DNA of 64,000 nucleotides from Pseudevernia furfuracea (GCA_022315425.1 JAIUPT010000021.1:186001-250000), one strand, 5' to 3'. Shown: positions 9,132 through 21,602, counted from the stretch's first letter. Program-made: numbers and translations. Notes: generated by a model from the letters alone, not told the origin.

Positions 9132-11851
9132 TCAACCAGCACCTCCCATCCCCGCAGCCAGCGCCAAATACCAGGTCAGGCTCGCTCCGTCGTCGAGATA
9201 CTGAGGGTCGAAGCCCGATCCAGTAAGCCAATCCCATGTGCTGGCAGCATCGATCAGCGCCAGGTTCGAATACAGAATCCCCCTCCAGCCCCCGGTTACA
9301 TTGTCGACGGGATCGAGGCAGCCGTCGCAGAAATACGTGTTCCACTCCTCGGCCACGAAGTTTGGGTTCCTGATGTAACCGCTTGAGGGATTGATCGGAA
9401 TCATGTGTATCCCTTGGATATACTCGTCGTTGGCGCCGAAGTAAGTCGTGTGGTCGACTTTGTTTTCGAACAGGATGCCCGTGTTTTTGTTCCGGATGAA
9501 GTTGGCCGGCTGATTGGTATTGGCGGATTCGAGGAGGAAGTAGTTTTGGAAACTACGTTTCTGGACGGCCAGCATCAAATTCCCACGAGCTTCCATGGCC
9601 GTGTCGCCAATGGTCTTTCCCCAAAGTTTCATAGCGTACGAGAACAAGGCGTCTTCGGATGAGGATTCTTGGTCCTTTCCGTCGCCGCTCTCGAACAGGC
9701 CCTTAGCCCAAGAATGCCCATGATACCAGTCAAAGCTTCTAGAGACCGGAAAGTACGGATCTTCCGCTGAAGGATTGCTAACGTCTCGTACGAGAGTATT
9801 TACCCAGTCTTGATGCGCGGGCAGCCAGGCTGGATCGAGGTAGGCTATGATACTTGCAGCATAGACAAAGTACGAAAAGGCAAAATGGTGATCCGAATAA
9901 TATGTATTTCCAAAATTATCCCCACTGTTTCCTGTGACGTACGAGGCCGTAGATACGACACCACCCCATTGCGATTCATACACAAGTGGGTATATTTGGG
10001 TATTGTTTGCGAAGAGTTCATAAGCTTCCTCAAGCTTTGTCAGGCCAGCTTGAGCAACCGAGACGTCTCCGGCTAGGTCATGAACGGCGTATATCGCTGC
10101 TGCAAACTTTGCTAAGGCTTTGCCGCTGTAATACATGCTGTTCAGATTTGACTGAGCGTTCATGTCTTGCGAGAGGTCACTGATGCCTGCGTTGTCGATC
10201 GCTGTCATTGCGGCAGCCGGGATAGTATTGGTAGAATCATTTTGAGCATTCCAAGGGGCAAAGCCGATTTCAATAGGCATGGATGGTTCCACCATTGTCC
10301 ATGAGTCTCCGATAACACCAGTAGCGAGCCCTTTCGTGGTAGTCTGGAGTTGGATTGCTGTCTGACCTGCGCTTGTGGTCGAGTCCATAGACTGGATGTG
10401 ATGAGGAAGTGCCATCATCATGAGACTAGCGCCATTACCGGCGACCTTGGTCCAGCTGAGGGTATACGATCCAGAAGCTCCGTCAACGGATGCCGAAAGT
10501 GCAGCTGTGGTTGCGTAGGCACCAGCAGAACTATCATATGAAGCTTCCTGAGCTGCAACGTCTCCGGGGTTCTTCGCAACTTGAATTATTCCGGCGAAGG
10601 GTCCCGGTGCTTCCAATCTGGTAGTGTTCAACAAAGTGAGGGCCAGGCCCGAGCCGTTATTTGCTGTTGCGTACAGAAGCCATGTGTTGCCATCGTCGAG
10701 GAGCAATTTGTATTTGGTTACGCCTGCAGCGGGCGAGCGGAGTGGGGTTACGGTATTGAAGAACACGCTGGTATCAATGAAAGGAGTTGCTCCATTACTA
10801 GATAATGATTTCAGAGTCAGTGTTGCCTCTTTGAGGGGTTTCAGAGAGCCTTCTCCCTATACATGTCTCAAGACCCAGAGCTAAGACCCAGAGTTCGGTC
10901 CGAAAAGGAATGTGAACCCGAAAATACGTACTAAATTGCGGTTACAAATCCCATGCCCTGCACCATCGGAAAAGTGATGGCGGGGGTAGTAGCACCACTC
11001 GGTACGAGGTTGGCGTTCGCAGAGAACTCTGTCAAAGTGTCCGTTGTCAATGACATTCCCCTTCTCGAATTAGCAAGGCATCCTGAATATCACGGATCAA
11101 GGCTTACGGGCCCAGCTCCGCTGCAGAAAAGATCAGGGATTGGATCCCGATCGGGTTAATGTAGAATTCGACCGGGTCTGCAGTTGCATTGGGCCCGTAG
11201 GCCCTTTGATATGCATCGTCGTGCGTGATGCTGAGACCGTAGGAGAATGCATTGCGACCGCCCTGGCTCCAAAGAAGAGAATAGGGATGTGTCCAAACCG
11301 CATTGCTCTGACTGCCCAGGTAAAAGTTTGCATAAAATTTATTCGTCTCGGTGGGGCCCTGGTTGGTCTAAAAGGTAAGCTAAAGGTCGGCCCATACATT
11401 AAACAGACTTACGATGCCAAGTTTTTCTACAGGATGATCCGGCCTCGACCCAATGACGGATGCTGGAGTATTAGTGCTGATTGGAGACGCAAAAATATTT
11501 GAGACAGTGGCGGCCGCAATTAAGGGCCTCACTTGCGCAATGGTCTTGTTCCCAGCAACGGATATGGTTGAGGAGGGAGACGGAATGATTTGCGTTGGAA
11601 ATGGCTGAAGATGGGGATGGCCAGCCGTTTCAAGCGCGACGTGGATGGTCTTCAGAAGCAATGAGCAAAGAGCGCCATGCACGGGCTGATAGGAACAGAC
11701 TGACTCCTATAGTACCAGGGGCCTCTGAAGGCGAAGGTAGACTCTGCACTCCTACCGCGAGTATGTCGTTTGGTGTCTGGGCTTCGAGAAGCGGCAGCGC
11801 TTGCGTCAAGCAAGCAGCCTGCAAGGCTGTCAACAGCGATAGGGATTTCAT
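9132..11851 (-). CDS. Secreted endo-1,3-beta-glucanase, glycoside hydrolase family 81
   Basis: Five-exon minus-strand model: 11705-11851, 11413-11649, 11108-11358, 10932-11060 and 9132-10797 (2430 nt, 809 residues). Start MKSLSLLTALQAACLTQA is a signal peptide. The mature protein shows GH81 hallmarks: GPTETNKFYANFYLGSQSNA with WTHPYSLLWS near the N-terminus, then YSDHHFAFSYFVYAASIIAY, RSFDWYHGHSWAKGLFESGDGKDQESSSED and GNLMLAVQKRSFQNYF. These include the conserved E-S-S-S-E-D stretch that holds catalytic acidic residues. Yeast relatives (Eng1/Dse4, Acf2) hydrolyse wall beta-1,3-glucan during cell separation; here a secreted wall-remodelling or nutritional role is inferred. The first splice (11650-11704) is my choice to restore frame and is the least certain. 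The 134-nt fourth intron belongs to the introner-like set. Confidence 0.9.
10798..10931 (-). repeat. Long intron with introner-like sequence (copy E, GH81 gene)
   Basis: 134-nt intron opening GTACGTATTT and ending around CACTGACTCTGAAATCAT. Both ends match acyl-CoA oxidase intron 1 (30505-30653), and the 5' half also aligns (ATTCCT-TTTCG, GATCTTGAG/GGTCTTGAG, then GAGACAT). The other four GH81 introns are 47-55 nt and unrelated. Confidence 0.62.
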
Positions 11852-12986
11852 AATGTACATGAGGGGGGTCGACAAAGCTCTATTTACACGAGTACCGACA
11901 GGGTGGTACCCAAGACAGCTTTTGAGCAAGTAAAGGCAGAAAAGAGCGAATAAGCATCAAGGAGAAGATCATATATAATGAGCGAATGTACACTATTTGG
12001 ACATTCGTGTTGCAAGCTCCATGATCCGGTCACCATCCTGTGGTTCCTTCAGGGTCATGTTGGAAGCTGGAGCGAGTATGGCCGTGCGGAAGATCAGCTT
12101 CCAGTGTAAGAACAAGTATGGCGGTCCATGACCGGCCTGGCAGGATCTAGAAGGGGAGAGCGTGACGAGCTTCATCTCTTGTGGAAGGCGGTTATTGTAG
12201 TAAACAGATGTTGGATGGAAGTTGAGAGACTAGATGTGCCTGTGACAAGTCTAAGAGTAAGGATAAAAGGGCAGCAAATGGCCATGAGACTAGAACAAAA
12301 ATGATTTTGTATAAATATTAAGTAAAGTAAATAAGAATTCTGGCACCACCGGTACTGTAATAAGTGTCAGGTACGAACTCTGGCGCATCCATTGATTCTG
12401 CATTTGCGGGGTAAGGTACCCTTTGCTGCCGTAGCTAGGTAGTCACAGAGCCCCCTTTTCGCCAACTGTAAGATCATGAGCCACTGCTGTCTTTATGGTC
12501 TTATGGTTTTATGCTGGCATGCACATTTTCTCATATTCATCATCGAGAATTGAGATTTGAGATTTGAGGGTAGGCATTGCTGCCGTTGCCGCCCAAGCAA
12601 CGACAGGTAACAGGCCGGCATCAGTGGTGCAAAATCTAGATGCGTATGACAGCTCGGGAAAGGGGACAAGATGCACCTGTACCGGGAGAAATGTCGCGCA
12701 TAGCACCTGTCCATCTCGACCCGTCAGGATGATGACTTGACTTGTACCTTTGAGGAAGCTGTTGTCGATTTGTTTGCATGGTTGGATTCGGAGCTTCCCC
12801 GATTTTCGCACAAACGGCTCGGCTCTCGCTCTCTAGTTCTTACAAGTACAGATAGCGTCGCCGTGACCGGCCCATCTCTACGGTGAGTCATGTGCTACCC
12901 TTTCTCCATATCTTCGTGTTCCTGAGTTCTGCTAGATCAATGTATCCGCGGTGTGACGGGATGCTGGCTGTGCTTGTTGAACGATC
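11852..12986. promoter_or_regulatory. Divergent intergenic region, GH81 gene / DMT transporter
   Basis: About 1.1 kb separating two divergently read genes. I see no coding signal. A TATATAA-like sequence about 120 bases upstream of the GH81 start (near 11971-11977) may be its TATA element. Confidence 0.4.
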
Positions 12987-14629
12987 ATGTCCTTACCTAT
13001 CTCTAAGCTCGAGGTCGAGGCAGAGGGAGAGCAGAAAAGCTTCCCGGCATCAGTCCTAGAAGACTCATCGCTGAAAGCAGATCGCGGCAATCCTACGGCC
13101 AAAACGAGCAATCATCAGCCACATCTAGATGTGCCACTCCAGTCATCTTTTGCGAGGTCGTTCGATACCCTATCCGATCTTTCTACCTATTCTGCAGACA
13201 ATGAGAACAATAGACGTACTGGACGCCTGCTCACCCTGTCTTCAGGCGGGCGTTTACTCTCCAGGTCTCCCGCACCATCGCCCAAGACATGGAAAGAAAC
13301 AGTGCGACTATTTTGGGCCAGTAACAAAGGTTTAGCGTTGGTCATATTGGCGCAATTTTTCGGTGTCATGATGAACGTCACAATTAGATTACTGGAAATG
13401 GGTGACGGGATGCATCCCTTTCAGGTACGCTCAGCCGTGTTCCTGACATTCTTACCGGACACGCTCGGTCCAAGTCTAACATGGATAGATCTTGTTTGCT
13501 CGAATGACTGGCACCCTTATCCTCAGCGGCATCTATCAATGGTGGGCCGAAGTCGAGGGTGCGCCCTTTGGATCGCGGGAAGTCCGTGGACTCTTGATTG
13601 CGCGTGGGGTTGGTGGATTCTTTGGAGGTAAGTGGAAGCACCACGCGAGGAAGCGCTCGGTAATGGCTGACCGCGAGCAGTATACGGCATGTACTGTGAG
13701 CATGGAAGTTCCATCTCCGTTTCAGATCCACGGCTTAATAGGTCAAAGACTCCCTCCAATACCTTCCTTTGAGCGATGCCACTGTAATCACCTTCCTCGC
13801 TCCAATTGTGGCTTGCTGGGCCTGTTCGTTCCTCCTCCATGAGCCATTTACACGCAAAGAGCAGATCGCTGGCATCATCTCCTTTCTTGGAGTCGTTCTC
13901 ATTGCTCGACCCACATCTCTGCTTCCACATCACTCGGACGTGCCGCCTGTAGCAAGTGGAGCCGGCGACGGAATGCCCTCAACCAACGTCACCATTCCCG
14001 CCGGCCTCCAGGGACCCAATCATGTAGCATCAGCACAGCGTCTCAGTGCCGTGGGAGTCGCCCTTGTTGGCGTTCTCGGAGCAGCTTCGGCATACACTAC
14101 CATCCGTTGGATCGGCAAGCGCGCCCATGCCCTAATCTCGGTGAACTATTTCGCAGCGTGGACCACATTCGTGTCGTCAGTGGCACTCCTGGCAGTACCG
14201 GGCATAGATTTCAGACTGCCTGCCAACGTGCGACAGTGGGCGTACTTGGTCTTTCTCGGCATCTGTGGGTTTTTAATGCAGTTCCTCCTCACGGCTGGCT
14301 TGCAGCACGAGAAGGGCAGCCGAGCGACCAACATGGTCTACACGCAGATGCTGTTTGCACTTGCTTTTGACAAGATTGTTTGGAACACGACGCCGGGGGC
14401 ATGGGGGATAGCCGGGAGCAGTCTCATCTTGGGTAGTGCGTTATACGTGGCTTTGTACAATAATAAAAATCAGAAGAAAAGAGACAGCCAAGGCCGAGGA
14501 GATGGACGGGGGGACGAGGAGGTGGCATTGGTGGGGGATGAGGCTGATGATATTGAGGGTGACTTACATAGTGGGACAGGGCCTCTTAGAGGGGTTCAAG
14601 AAGTACAGCTGAGGACGCTTAGAGTGTGA
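12987..14629 (+). CDS. Drug/metabolite (EamA, DMT) transporter
   Basis: Four exons: 12987-13424, 13489-13627, 13681-13695 and 13749-14629 (1473 nt, 490 residues). The third exon is only 15 nt; with it the product reads GGFFGVYGMYYSLQYLPLSDATVITFLAPIV, a textbook DMT sequence, which confirms the splice choices. A disordered cytosolic N-terminus of about 105 residues precedes some ten hydrophobic helices in two EamA repeats (first LALVILAQFFGVMMNVTIRLL; second VGVALVGVLGAASAYTTIRWIG). The C-terminal tail is acidic. Closest in layout to fungal SLC35G1-like membrane proteins. Substrate is unknown; many fungal members are uncharacterised organellar or plasma-membrane carriers. Confidence 0.88.
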
Positions 14630-14823
14630 GAACATGCCTTATGGAGACACCATAGAGGTTGTTAATGGATCATTGAGGGAGGGATAATCACGAAAATATA
14701 ACAAAGGAGAACACAAACAGGTAGGTGAAACAATAAGCTTGATCGGTATACCGCCTCTTTCTTGGGAGGAGAATGTAGCAATTGTCACGCATAGAATGAA
14801 ACTCAAGATGCACGGGCAAATCG

Positions 14824-15959
14824 TCAGATAGAGGGGCAATCATGGATCCCCATCTTTTCATTGTCGCCTACTTCTAGGGTCATCAACCCAAATGATCTGA
14901 TGTTCGCCGGGATAACCCCTCCTCTTTGCATGACTTGTGCTCGATCCTCCGACGTGTTTTGAAGGAATGGATCACAGCGGTCAAGGGCCACATTTGCAAC
15001 ACGCTTGCGTCCATCCCATCCCACCGTCTCCACAGCCACCATCACCTTGTCACAATAATACCCTCGGATTTTCACAAACGCCGTGATGGATATGGTTGGA
15101 ACCTTGAATTTGGCATTTTGCTCCCGGGTGCGCTACCATCGTCATCGGGGTTGTTGCTCTTGGTTCTTTGTCAGTGATCTTGAACACATCGCGGGTCCGT
15201 ACTCCGGAGCAGTATACCCTTCTCAACGGGTTCTCCGTAGAGAAGCCGCTTGCGCTCGGTCCGGATTGCCTGTAAGAATGTGGACGATAGGCGATTAAGC
15301 GGCTACTCTCAAGCCTCTCCTGCATATATGCCTTTGCGGTTGTTAGACGCACATTCATGTAGCGGGAGATTTTCCAGATTTACCTCGAACGCCTTGTACT
15401 CTTTGATCACGGCATGACGCTTCTGAAAGTCATGTTTAGCTTGGTCTTTCACCCCAGAAAGGAGCTCACATGCCTTCATTTCCAATTGGTGCCGTCTGGT
15501 CAAGGTCTTATATGTGCTGGCATGAGCATTTGCAGCAAGTCTAGCAGCAGTCCGTTGATCGGACATTCGATGTAATGCTGGGTTGAAGAAGAGTAGGAAT
15601 CGCATCTCATAAAGTTGTCGATTGCAGTCGACAATGAGACTTTTCTGCTCGCGAAAGGACTTTTCTTCAGTGTATAACTTCTCCTGGAGGGTTCGAATTA
15701 ATGGTAGGTTTGAATGAACCCTTTCGTTCAGCTAAGAGGCATTAGCTATGGTCAAAGCGAGGAGAAGTGTGGACACTGACGACGTCCAACTTTTGCTTGT
15801 CGAATTCCGGTCTGTCCCCTGCTACTGCCAGGACTGCAAGCAAGTTGACTTCTAATACCTTGTCAGGCTGACTTTGCTTGCCAGAGAAAGCTCGTACTCA
15901 GAGTGCTCACCGAGTGGTCCATAGGGAAAGCTACCTAAGGAGATGGGTTTGGACAACAT
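14824..15959 (-). CDS. Unrecognised multi-exon protein with coiled-coil region
   Basis: I do not recognise this gene. From an ATG at 15957-15959 the first exon reads MLSKPISLGSFPYGPL. Later exons give VLAVAGDRPEFDKQKLDV, a charged helical stretch (LNERVHSNLPLIRTLQEKLYTEEKSFREQKSL, then about 90 more residues to HAVIKEYKAFE), and AYMQERLESS. The last part is uncertain: one path ends near 15170 (AIRTERKRLLYGEPVEKG), another continues to an open stretch reaching 14824 (FVKIRGYYCDKVMVAVETVGWDG). Internal introns near 15733-15780 and 15362-15410 have good GT/AG ends. The helical region suggests a coiled coil. No signal peptide or membrane segment. Treat exon limits as provisional. Confidence 0.5.
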
Positions 15960-16799
15960 GATGTTTGTAAGCGAGTAGTTTAGTGATTGTATCTATGTTC
16001 GGCCGGTAAAGCAAGAGGTTTGAATGGAGTGTTAACTGTAACTGAATATTGAGCAACTCGTCTGTGGCGTTAAAGACACGCTTGTTGCCCTCTTGACTCA
16101 CTTTATGTATATATAAGTTAAGCGCGAGCTTCACTGTGTGATCTAGAGTGAAGTAAAAAAAAGATGCCCTTATTTGTTCATTTCCTCATTATGGTGATGA
16201 GCTCAACAATGACAATGCCATCTCTAAGCGAAGTAATCGTCGTACACCATCTCTTCAGTCATACACCGCAGACTCTTTGTTCTCCCACACCTCGAAATTG
16301 AGCCTAGCCTTTGAACATTGTGGTGCTATTCCCAATTGCCGGGGTCAAAACTTGGGGGTTTCTTCCGAGAATTAACACCATCACCAGGAAGGGGGGATCT
16401 TTGTTCACGAAAGACGCACTTCTTTGGTACGTTTAACTTTGACCGGACTAGCTTTCAGAGGGTGACTGAAGCACACTGCGCGCGGGTGTGAAAGCGTTGC
16501 CCGCAAATTTCTGCCCAAAGCTGCCTTTAAAGTATCCCTGGAACCACTTCCTGATGGAAGAGACCCGGAAAGTGCGCCCGGCAGAGCAAGATACATACCC
16601 GAGTTGAGAGGGTGTATGTGCAAATAAAATGGGATGAATGGCTAAAGAAAAGAGGTGTTCGACGATTTTCTTCCCATCTCAATCTCTGCTTTGCAAGCTT
16701 GCAGTCCTCGCAGTCCAAAGCAGGTCGCACGTTCAACCAAATGAATAGGGGCTTTGCTATTGAGAAGCGCACAAGTGATGGCATAGAGCCTTTCGTTCT
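15960..16799. other. Intergenic, nothing recognised
   Basis: About 840 bases between the unrecognised gene and the 3' end of the MFS transporter. I see no coding or repeat feature; the part next to 15960 should hold the promoter of the gene to its left. Confidence 0.4.
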
Positions 16800-18458
16800 T
16801 TACCTATCTCTGAATTTGGCCTTCCTTAAGCTCTCTTCGACACCATAGGAATCCCTCAACAGGCCTCGCACATCTTCCAGGCCTAACCCTTTGGTCTCTG
16901 GATAAATTCCCCAACAGCACGTCCACCCAACGATGCAAATCAAAGAGTAGACTGCAAAAGTCCAGACCGGCGTGAGATACTCCATCATCGGCAGAAAAGT
17001 GAGGCCAACAACAAAGTTACTACCCCAATTCGTGGCGGTTGCAAGTCCAGAGCCCAAGGATCGAACGGACATTGGAAAGAGCTCGCTTTGCTGCCAGGCG
17101 ACGTTACCGACTCCAACTGCGTACCCACAGACATAAATCAACATTGCAGCGAGAATGACCACAGCCCAAGGGCTTCGAGCATCGACACCAGCCGTTGAAC
17201 TGGCAGAGTCGTGATTCCAGCTAGGACGGTCAAGATATTCATAAGCGACTGAACATAACCCTAACCCTAAGACCATCACGGGTATCGAAAGCAACAAGAT
17301 GCGTCGACGACCGACGTGGTCGATTATTATGAGAGCAAACAAAGTGCAACCGAAATTGGTGACAGCGATTGACAGAGAGGTCAGTGTCGGCGAGGAGAAA
17401 TCCAAGCTTGAGAAGATGGTTGCCGAGAAGTACATCAAAGAGTTCTATATGAAGTCAGTTACAAAGTCTCATGATTCTTAGACAGATAGCCATACGAAGC
17501 CACATAGCTGCTGCAGTCCTTGGAGCAAGCAGGCAATGGTCAATGCTCTTCTGTTGCCGCCGATGCAAAACAGCTTCGCGAATCTGTTCCGTGCCCGAGT
17601 GAGCCATGTATGAGGTTCGTTTCCCGTTACCGAAGTAGAAATATCGTTGCTTGTGGCTTCTTCCTCTAGTATCTCTGTCTTGATGGCTTGCAGTACCTCA
17701 TCGACGGCATGGTCTTTCCCAGCGGCATAAACTTTCCGAAGCACCTTGCGAGCTTGCTGTGACCTCCCGTCCTTCACTAACCACCTTGGACTTTCGGGCA
17801 GCATAAGCATTAGTCCAAACTGCAACACTGCGGGCGCGGCTCCTAAGCCTACCATCCATCTCCAGCCATTTCTCTGCCTGGAGAGAGCGTAGCCTATGAC
17901 ATAGGCAACAACCTGCCCGGCGGTGATAGATAATATGCTTAGAGTGACTAGCTTTCCCCGGAAAGCCGCGGGCGAGAGCTCAGAGATGTACAGCGGTACC
18001 ACAAGGCTTGCTCCTCCAACGGCGAAGCCGACGATACTTCTCCCCACTACCATGCCAGATACTGAAGTGACGACAGCCTGACATAAAGCACCAGACATGA
18101 AAAGGACATCTGCAATTATAATGATTGGTTTTCGTCCAACCCTATCAGCCAGTAGCGCGGCGATGGGACTAGCAATAAGAGCGCCCAGACTCGTACAGGA
18201 GGTGATCAGACTTTTGTCGAAAGTTGTAAGGGGACGCCCCAAGTCCTTGCCGATCGAAACGAGAGTGGAGGACATGACGCCGGTATCGTAACCAAATAGA
18301 AGACTGCTGATGCCGGCAGCGAAGGTTATTGCCCATATAAAGGCACTCGGTGATGTGGTATTGTTTTCTTCAGAAATGTTATCCTGAGCATGATCAGAGA
18401 ATCCATGCTCGTGATCCCCGATCAAGGGGGCATGCGATTCATCGTTGCGATCCACCAT
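16800..18458 (-). CDS. MFS sugar/inositol transporter
   Basis: Two exons, 17496-18458 and 16800-17444 (1608 nt, 535 residues), split by a 51-nt intron; the join reads LQGLQQLCGFNSLMYFSATIF. Twelve membrane segments are expected. Sugar-porter signatures are visible: FGYDTGVMSS in helix 1, the loop DRVGRKP, PLYISELSP-AAFRGKLV, PESPRWLVKDGR before the central loop, DHVGRRR, and PETKGLGLEDV at the C-terminus. FGYDTGVMS and QQLCGFNSLMYFSAT are most like fungal myo-inositol (Itr) transporters, so inositol is the likeliest substrate, but other polyols or sugars are possible. It acts in the plasma membrane, driving proton symport in the characterised family members. Confidence 0.88.
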
Positions 18459-18845
18459 ATCAGACAGTTCAAATTTTAACTTGATCGTGGTTGCATGGCT
18501 AAAGACATGCCTACCGAAGCGAGACTGAATACTCTACATTTGCGCCATTGAATGATGCTTTAAAGAGATAAGCTGAGCAGGCGTTGATGGCACGGAGTCA
18601 AATCGAGGCTCTGCCAAACTCTAACCCTGGAACTAAACCCCTCTGAGACCCATATATCTAACAGGAAGTTCAACTAACTATGCTAAGCGCCCTTAAGTAA
18701 AGCCAGAAATTACGGAGAAAACCGAGAGCTGAACAGATCTCACGAGATGGTTCACGTAAATTTGACGGTATCGAACCATGTTCCCCATTCCCTAATTGCT
18801 TTTGATACCGCTACGCCTATCCACAAGTACTACAAATTGCGCATC

Positions 18846-20109
18846 CTAGACCTTTACGCCAGCGTCACCAAGACCTTCCTTAAGGGCTTTCAATGCTCGG
18901 TCGATGTCATCTCTCTTCGGGTCTGTGACACTGACACCCATATGGCCAAACCGTATGTACTTAGCCGCAATTTCCTTATGCAGACCTCCTGCGAAGATCA
19001 CTCCTTTCTTGAGAATGTTGGGTAGAACGTCAGCTGCTTTGACGCCTTCTGGTAGGTAGATGGCCGTCATTCCGTTTGCTTGGTTCTCAGGCTTTGTGGC
19101 TAGCTGTTTCAGTCCATAAGATGCTACGATTGATTTGATTCGCCGTGATGCTTCACGATGGGCAGCAAAACGTTCGGAAAGCGGACGCGATAGAATTTGT
19201 GTCAGAGTAGTATGAAGAGCGTTGACGAGTTGAGTCGGCGGAGTTGCAAAGTAGGAAGCCTTTTTTGCTTCGTAATTTTGCATGACTTCAATCGTGTTAG
19301 CTTGAGATAGCATTTTCGAGATCATGTAAGGAATACGTACTCGGCAGCCAATTCTTGAAGGAAGCGAAGTAAGACGACGGTGGAGTTTTCCTGTTCTTGA
19401 ATGTTTCTATAGCACGCTCAGAGCACATCAATATCGAAAGACCAGGCGGGCAGCCAAGGCCTTTCTGACTTGCGGTCAAAACAACATCAATACCCCATTC
19501 ATCGAAGCAGATTTCCTCACATCCAACGCTGCATACGCCATCAATGACCACCAAAGTCTCGGGACTGACTCGGTGTACCAGCTCCGAGAGCGCTTTGATT
19601 TCGCTTAGAACGCCTGTAGACGTATCGACGTGAGTCACTGATATCAGCTTATAGTGCTTCTCCTTCAACGCCTTTTCAACTTCTGGTAGTTGTGGTCGGT
19701 CTCCAATTGGCGCTTTCAGCTGTGTTACTTTGGCGCCATATGTCTCGAAGCATTCGGCAAAAGAGTCCGCAAAGTAGCCCGTATGCAGAACAAGTGCGTC
19801 TTCACCTCTCTCTATCAGGTTCGCTGCGACCAGGTCCCAGCCAAGTGTTCCACTGCCGGATATGACGAAAGGCTGAGAAGCCGGGTTTGAGGTCTGGAGG
19901 AGCTTTCGAAGCATTGTGAGAGTCTCGCCGAAAGTGGCGACGAAGGGGGGCCCAACATGGCTCTGGCTGTTTAGGGACATTCAGTACAGGGCAATTGCTA
20001 GAGCAAGACATCTAGCACACCTGAAGTGTCCCATGGATTGAAGAACAGCATCATCAAATTCAATTGGCCCTGGAATCAACAGAGCCGGATGTTCTGCTTG
20101 ATTTGACAT
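18846..20109 (-). CDS. AGX1: Alanine-glyoxylate aminotransferase (PLP-dependent)
   Basis: Three exons: 20021-20109, 19341-19966 and 18846-19285 (1155 nt, 384 residues). Starts MSNQAEHPALLIPGPIEFDD, the normal opening of the class V aminotransferase AGT/Agx1 group, then GHFSQSHVGPPFV, FVISGSGTLGWDLVAANLIERGE, VTHVDTSTGVLSEIKAL, VIDGVCSVGCEEI and LTASQKGLGCPPGLS. In the last, the Lys after SQ is the expected PLP Schiff-base lysine. The join NWLPIMQNYEAKKASYFATPPTQL confirms the last intron. The enzyme converts glyoxylate plus alanine to glycine plus pyruvate. The C-terminus (GDAGVKV) is not a PTS1 peroxisome signal, so a cytosolic or mitochondrial location is possible. Confidence 0.9.
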
Positions 20110-20739
20110 GTTGATTTTTCGATCTTCCGGTGAAGCGGATTTTGGTGGATCTCTTTGAATCGGTGTATACTCAAAGTCGTCTTGATTGCCTGCTTGTCTC
20201 TCGGTCGAGAATGGAGTATTGATCTCTAGAAGGGGCCTTTGCTCCAGGTGTCTAGAGATAAGAGACAGTCTTGCGCGTGGTGGAGCCAGGGCTAACGAAT
20301 GGAGGGGTCTTCGGCAGAGGAGAGAGGAGAATCTCGCGGCCAGGATGACGTCTGCTCAGTATAGTACTCGTGCTGAATGACTCGAATGAGAGAGTCTGAT
20401 TCAAGAGACTTTTGATGTAGTAATTCGTATAAAATTGGGAGTAGAGTAACTACAGGACATTGAGAGATCTTTAATGTGACGACAGGCACATACACATCGA
20501 GATCTGGATTGCCCACAGATTTTCGGCAGGGATGTCGGTTCTTGTGCACAAATCAACACTGCAGCTCAAATACGCACTTTGATCCTTATTAAAGTAGATT
20601 CTCCAAGCACTACCATCTGTTTGAGGACATTTCCTATCCGAAGTCGGCATGAGGTCGCGTTGAAGTCAGCAGGCAGCCCCCCTCGACTGTAGCGAAACCT
20701 CGACCTTCCAAGAGCCAATGATAGAGCTACATAGCTACA

Positions 20740-21514
20740 ATGACCTCCAGACTGGTACTCGTCCTCGGTGACCTTTTCATACCAGACCGAGCCCCAGTAC
20801 GGAAACACACCTTGAAAAGTATCGCCCGCCATTTGCCATGGGCTGATCTATTTACAGGACATACCAGCCAAAGTACGCCCTAATACTGCTCGCTCAGCTC
20901 CCCTCCCTACTAATCTCCGCATCGCCAGTTCAAAAAGCTCCTCGCACCCAATAAGATTGGCCAAATACTCTGCCTGGGTAACCTCACCGACAAAGAAACC
21001 TACGATTTCCTTCGGGGCATAGCCCCAGATCTACAGATCGTCAAAGGTGACTTTGACGTTGAAGCACCCAACCTCGCCCTCTCAAAGGTTGTGACACACG
21101 GCTCCCTACGTATTGGCTTCACGCATGGGCACACTATAATACCGCCGAGTGATGCGGACAGCTTGTTGATTGCAGCGCGGCATATGGATGTCGATGTTCT
21201 ATTATGGGGAGGTACACACAAGTTTGAGGCGTATGAGCTTGAGGGCAAGTTTTTTGTGAATCCGGGAACTGCAACGGGGGCGCTGGGAACAGGGTGGTGG
21301 GCCGAGGGGGAAGAGCCTGTACCGAGCTTTTGTTTGATGGATGTGAGTCATGACGAAGTTTGTTCGTACCTGGAAAGGAACTGACAAGATCTAGGTGCAA
21401 GGCGATGTCCTGGTGCTCTACGTATATCAGCTGAAGACTGATCCAAGCGGTGTGGAGACTGTTGGCGTGGAAAAGGTCTCGTTCAGAAAGCAGAACAGTG
21501 CTTCGGCAGCTTGA
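20740..21514 (+). CDS. VPS29: Retromer subunit Vps29
   Basis: Four exons: 20740-20796, 20858-20872, 20929-21342 and 21395-21514 (606 nt, 201 residues). The second exon is a 15-nt microexon coding DIPAK; with it the N-terminus reads LVLVLGDLFIPDRAPDIPAKFKKLLAPNKIG, as expected for Vps29. Further marks: CLGNLTDKETYDFL, IVKGDFDVEAPN, RIGFTHGHTIIPP and GGTHKFEAYELEGKFFVNPGTATGA. Vps29 has a calcineurin-like phosphoesterase fold but serves as a scaffold in the retromer that returns cargo from endosome to Golgi. Two positions that are metal-ligand His in the animal protein are Phe (GDLFIP) and Gly (GGTHKF) here, as I believe is usual in filamentous fungi, in line with a structural rather than catalytic role. 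Confidence 0.93.
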
Positions 21515-21602
21515 CTAATTATACACCTTCTTGCTCATTTGATCAGTCTTTTTCGTTCTCGCTCTACCGTCGTTCCTAAGGCAAGGACTGTCCTTGAAGT
21601 CT

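Noticed and set aside
17253..17268. CCCTAACCCTAA telomere-like string
   Set aside because: Falls inside the MFS transporter coding sequence (codes part of a Leu/Gly-rich helix, LGLGL) and is only two units; a chance match.
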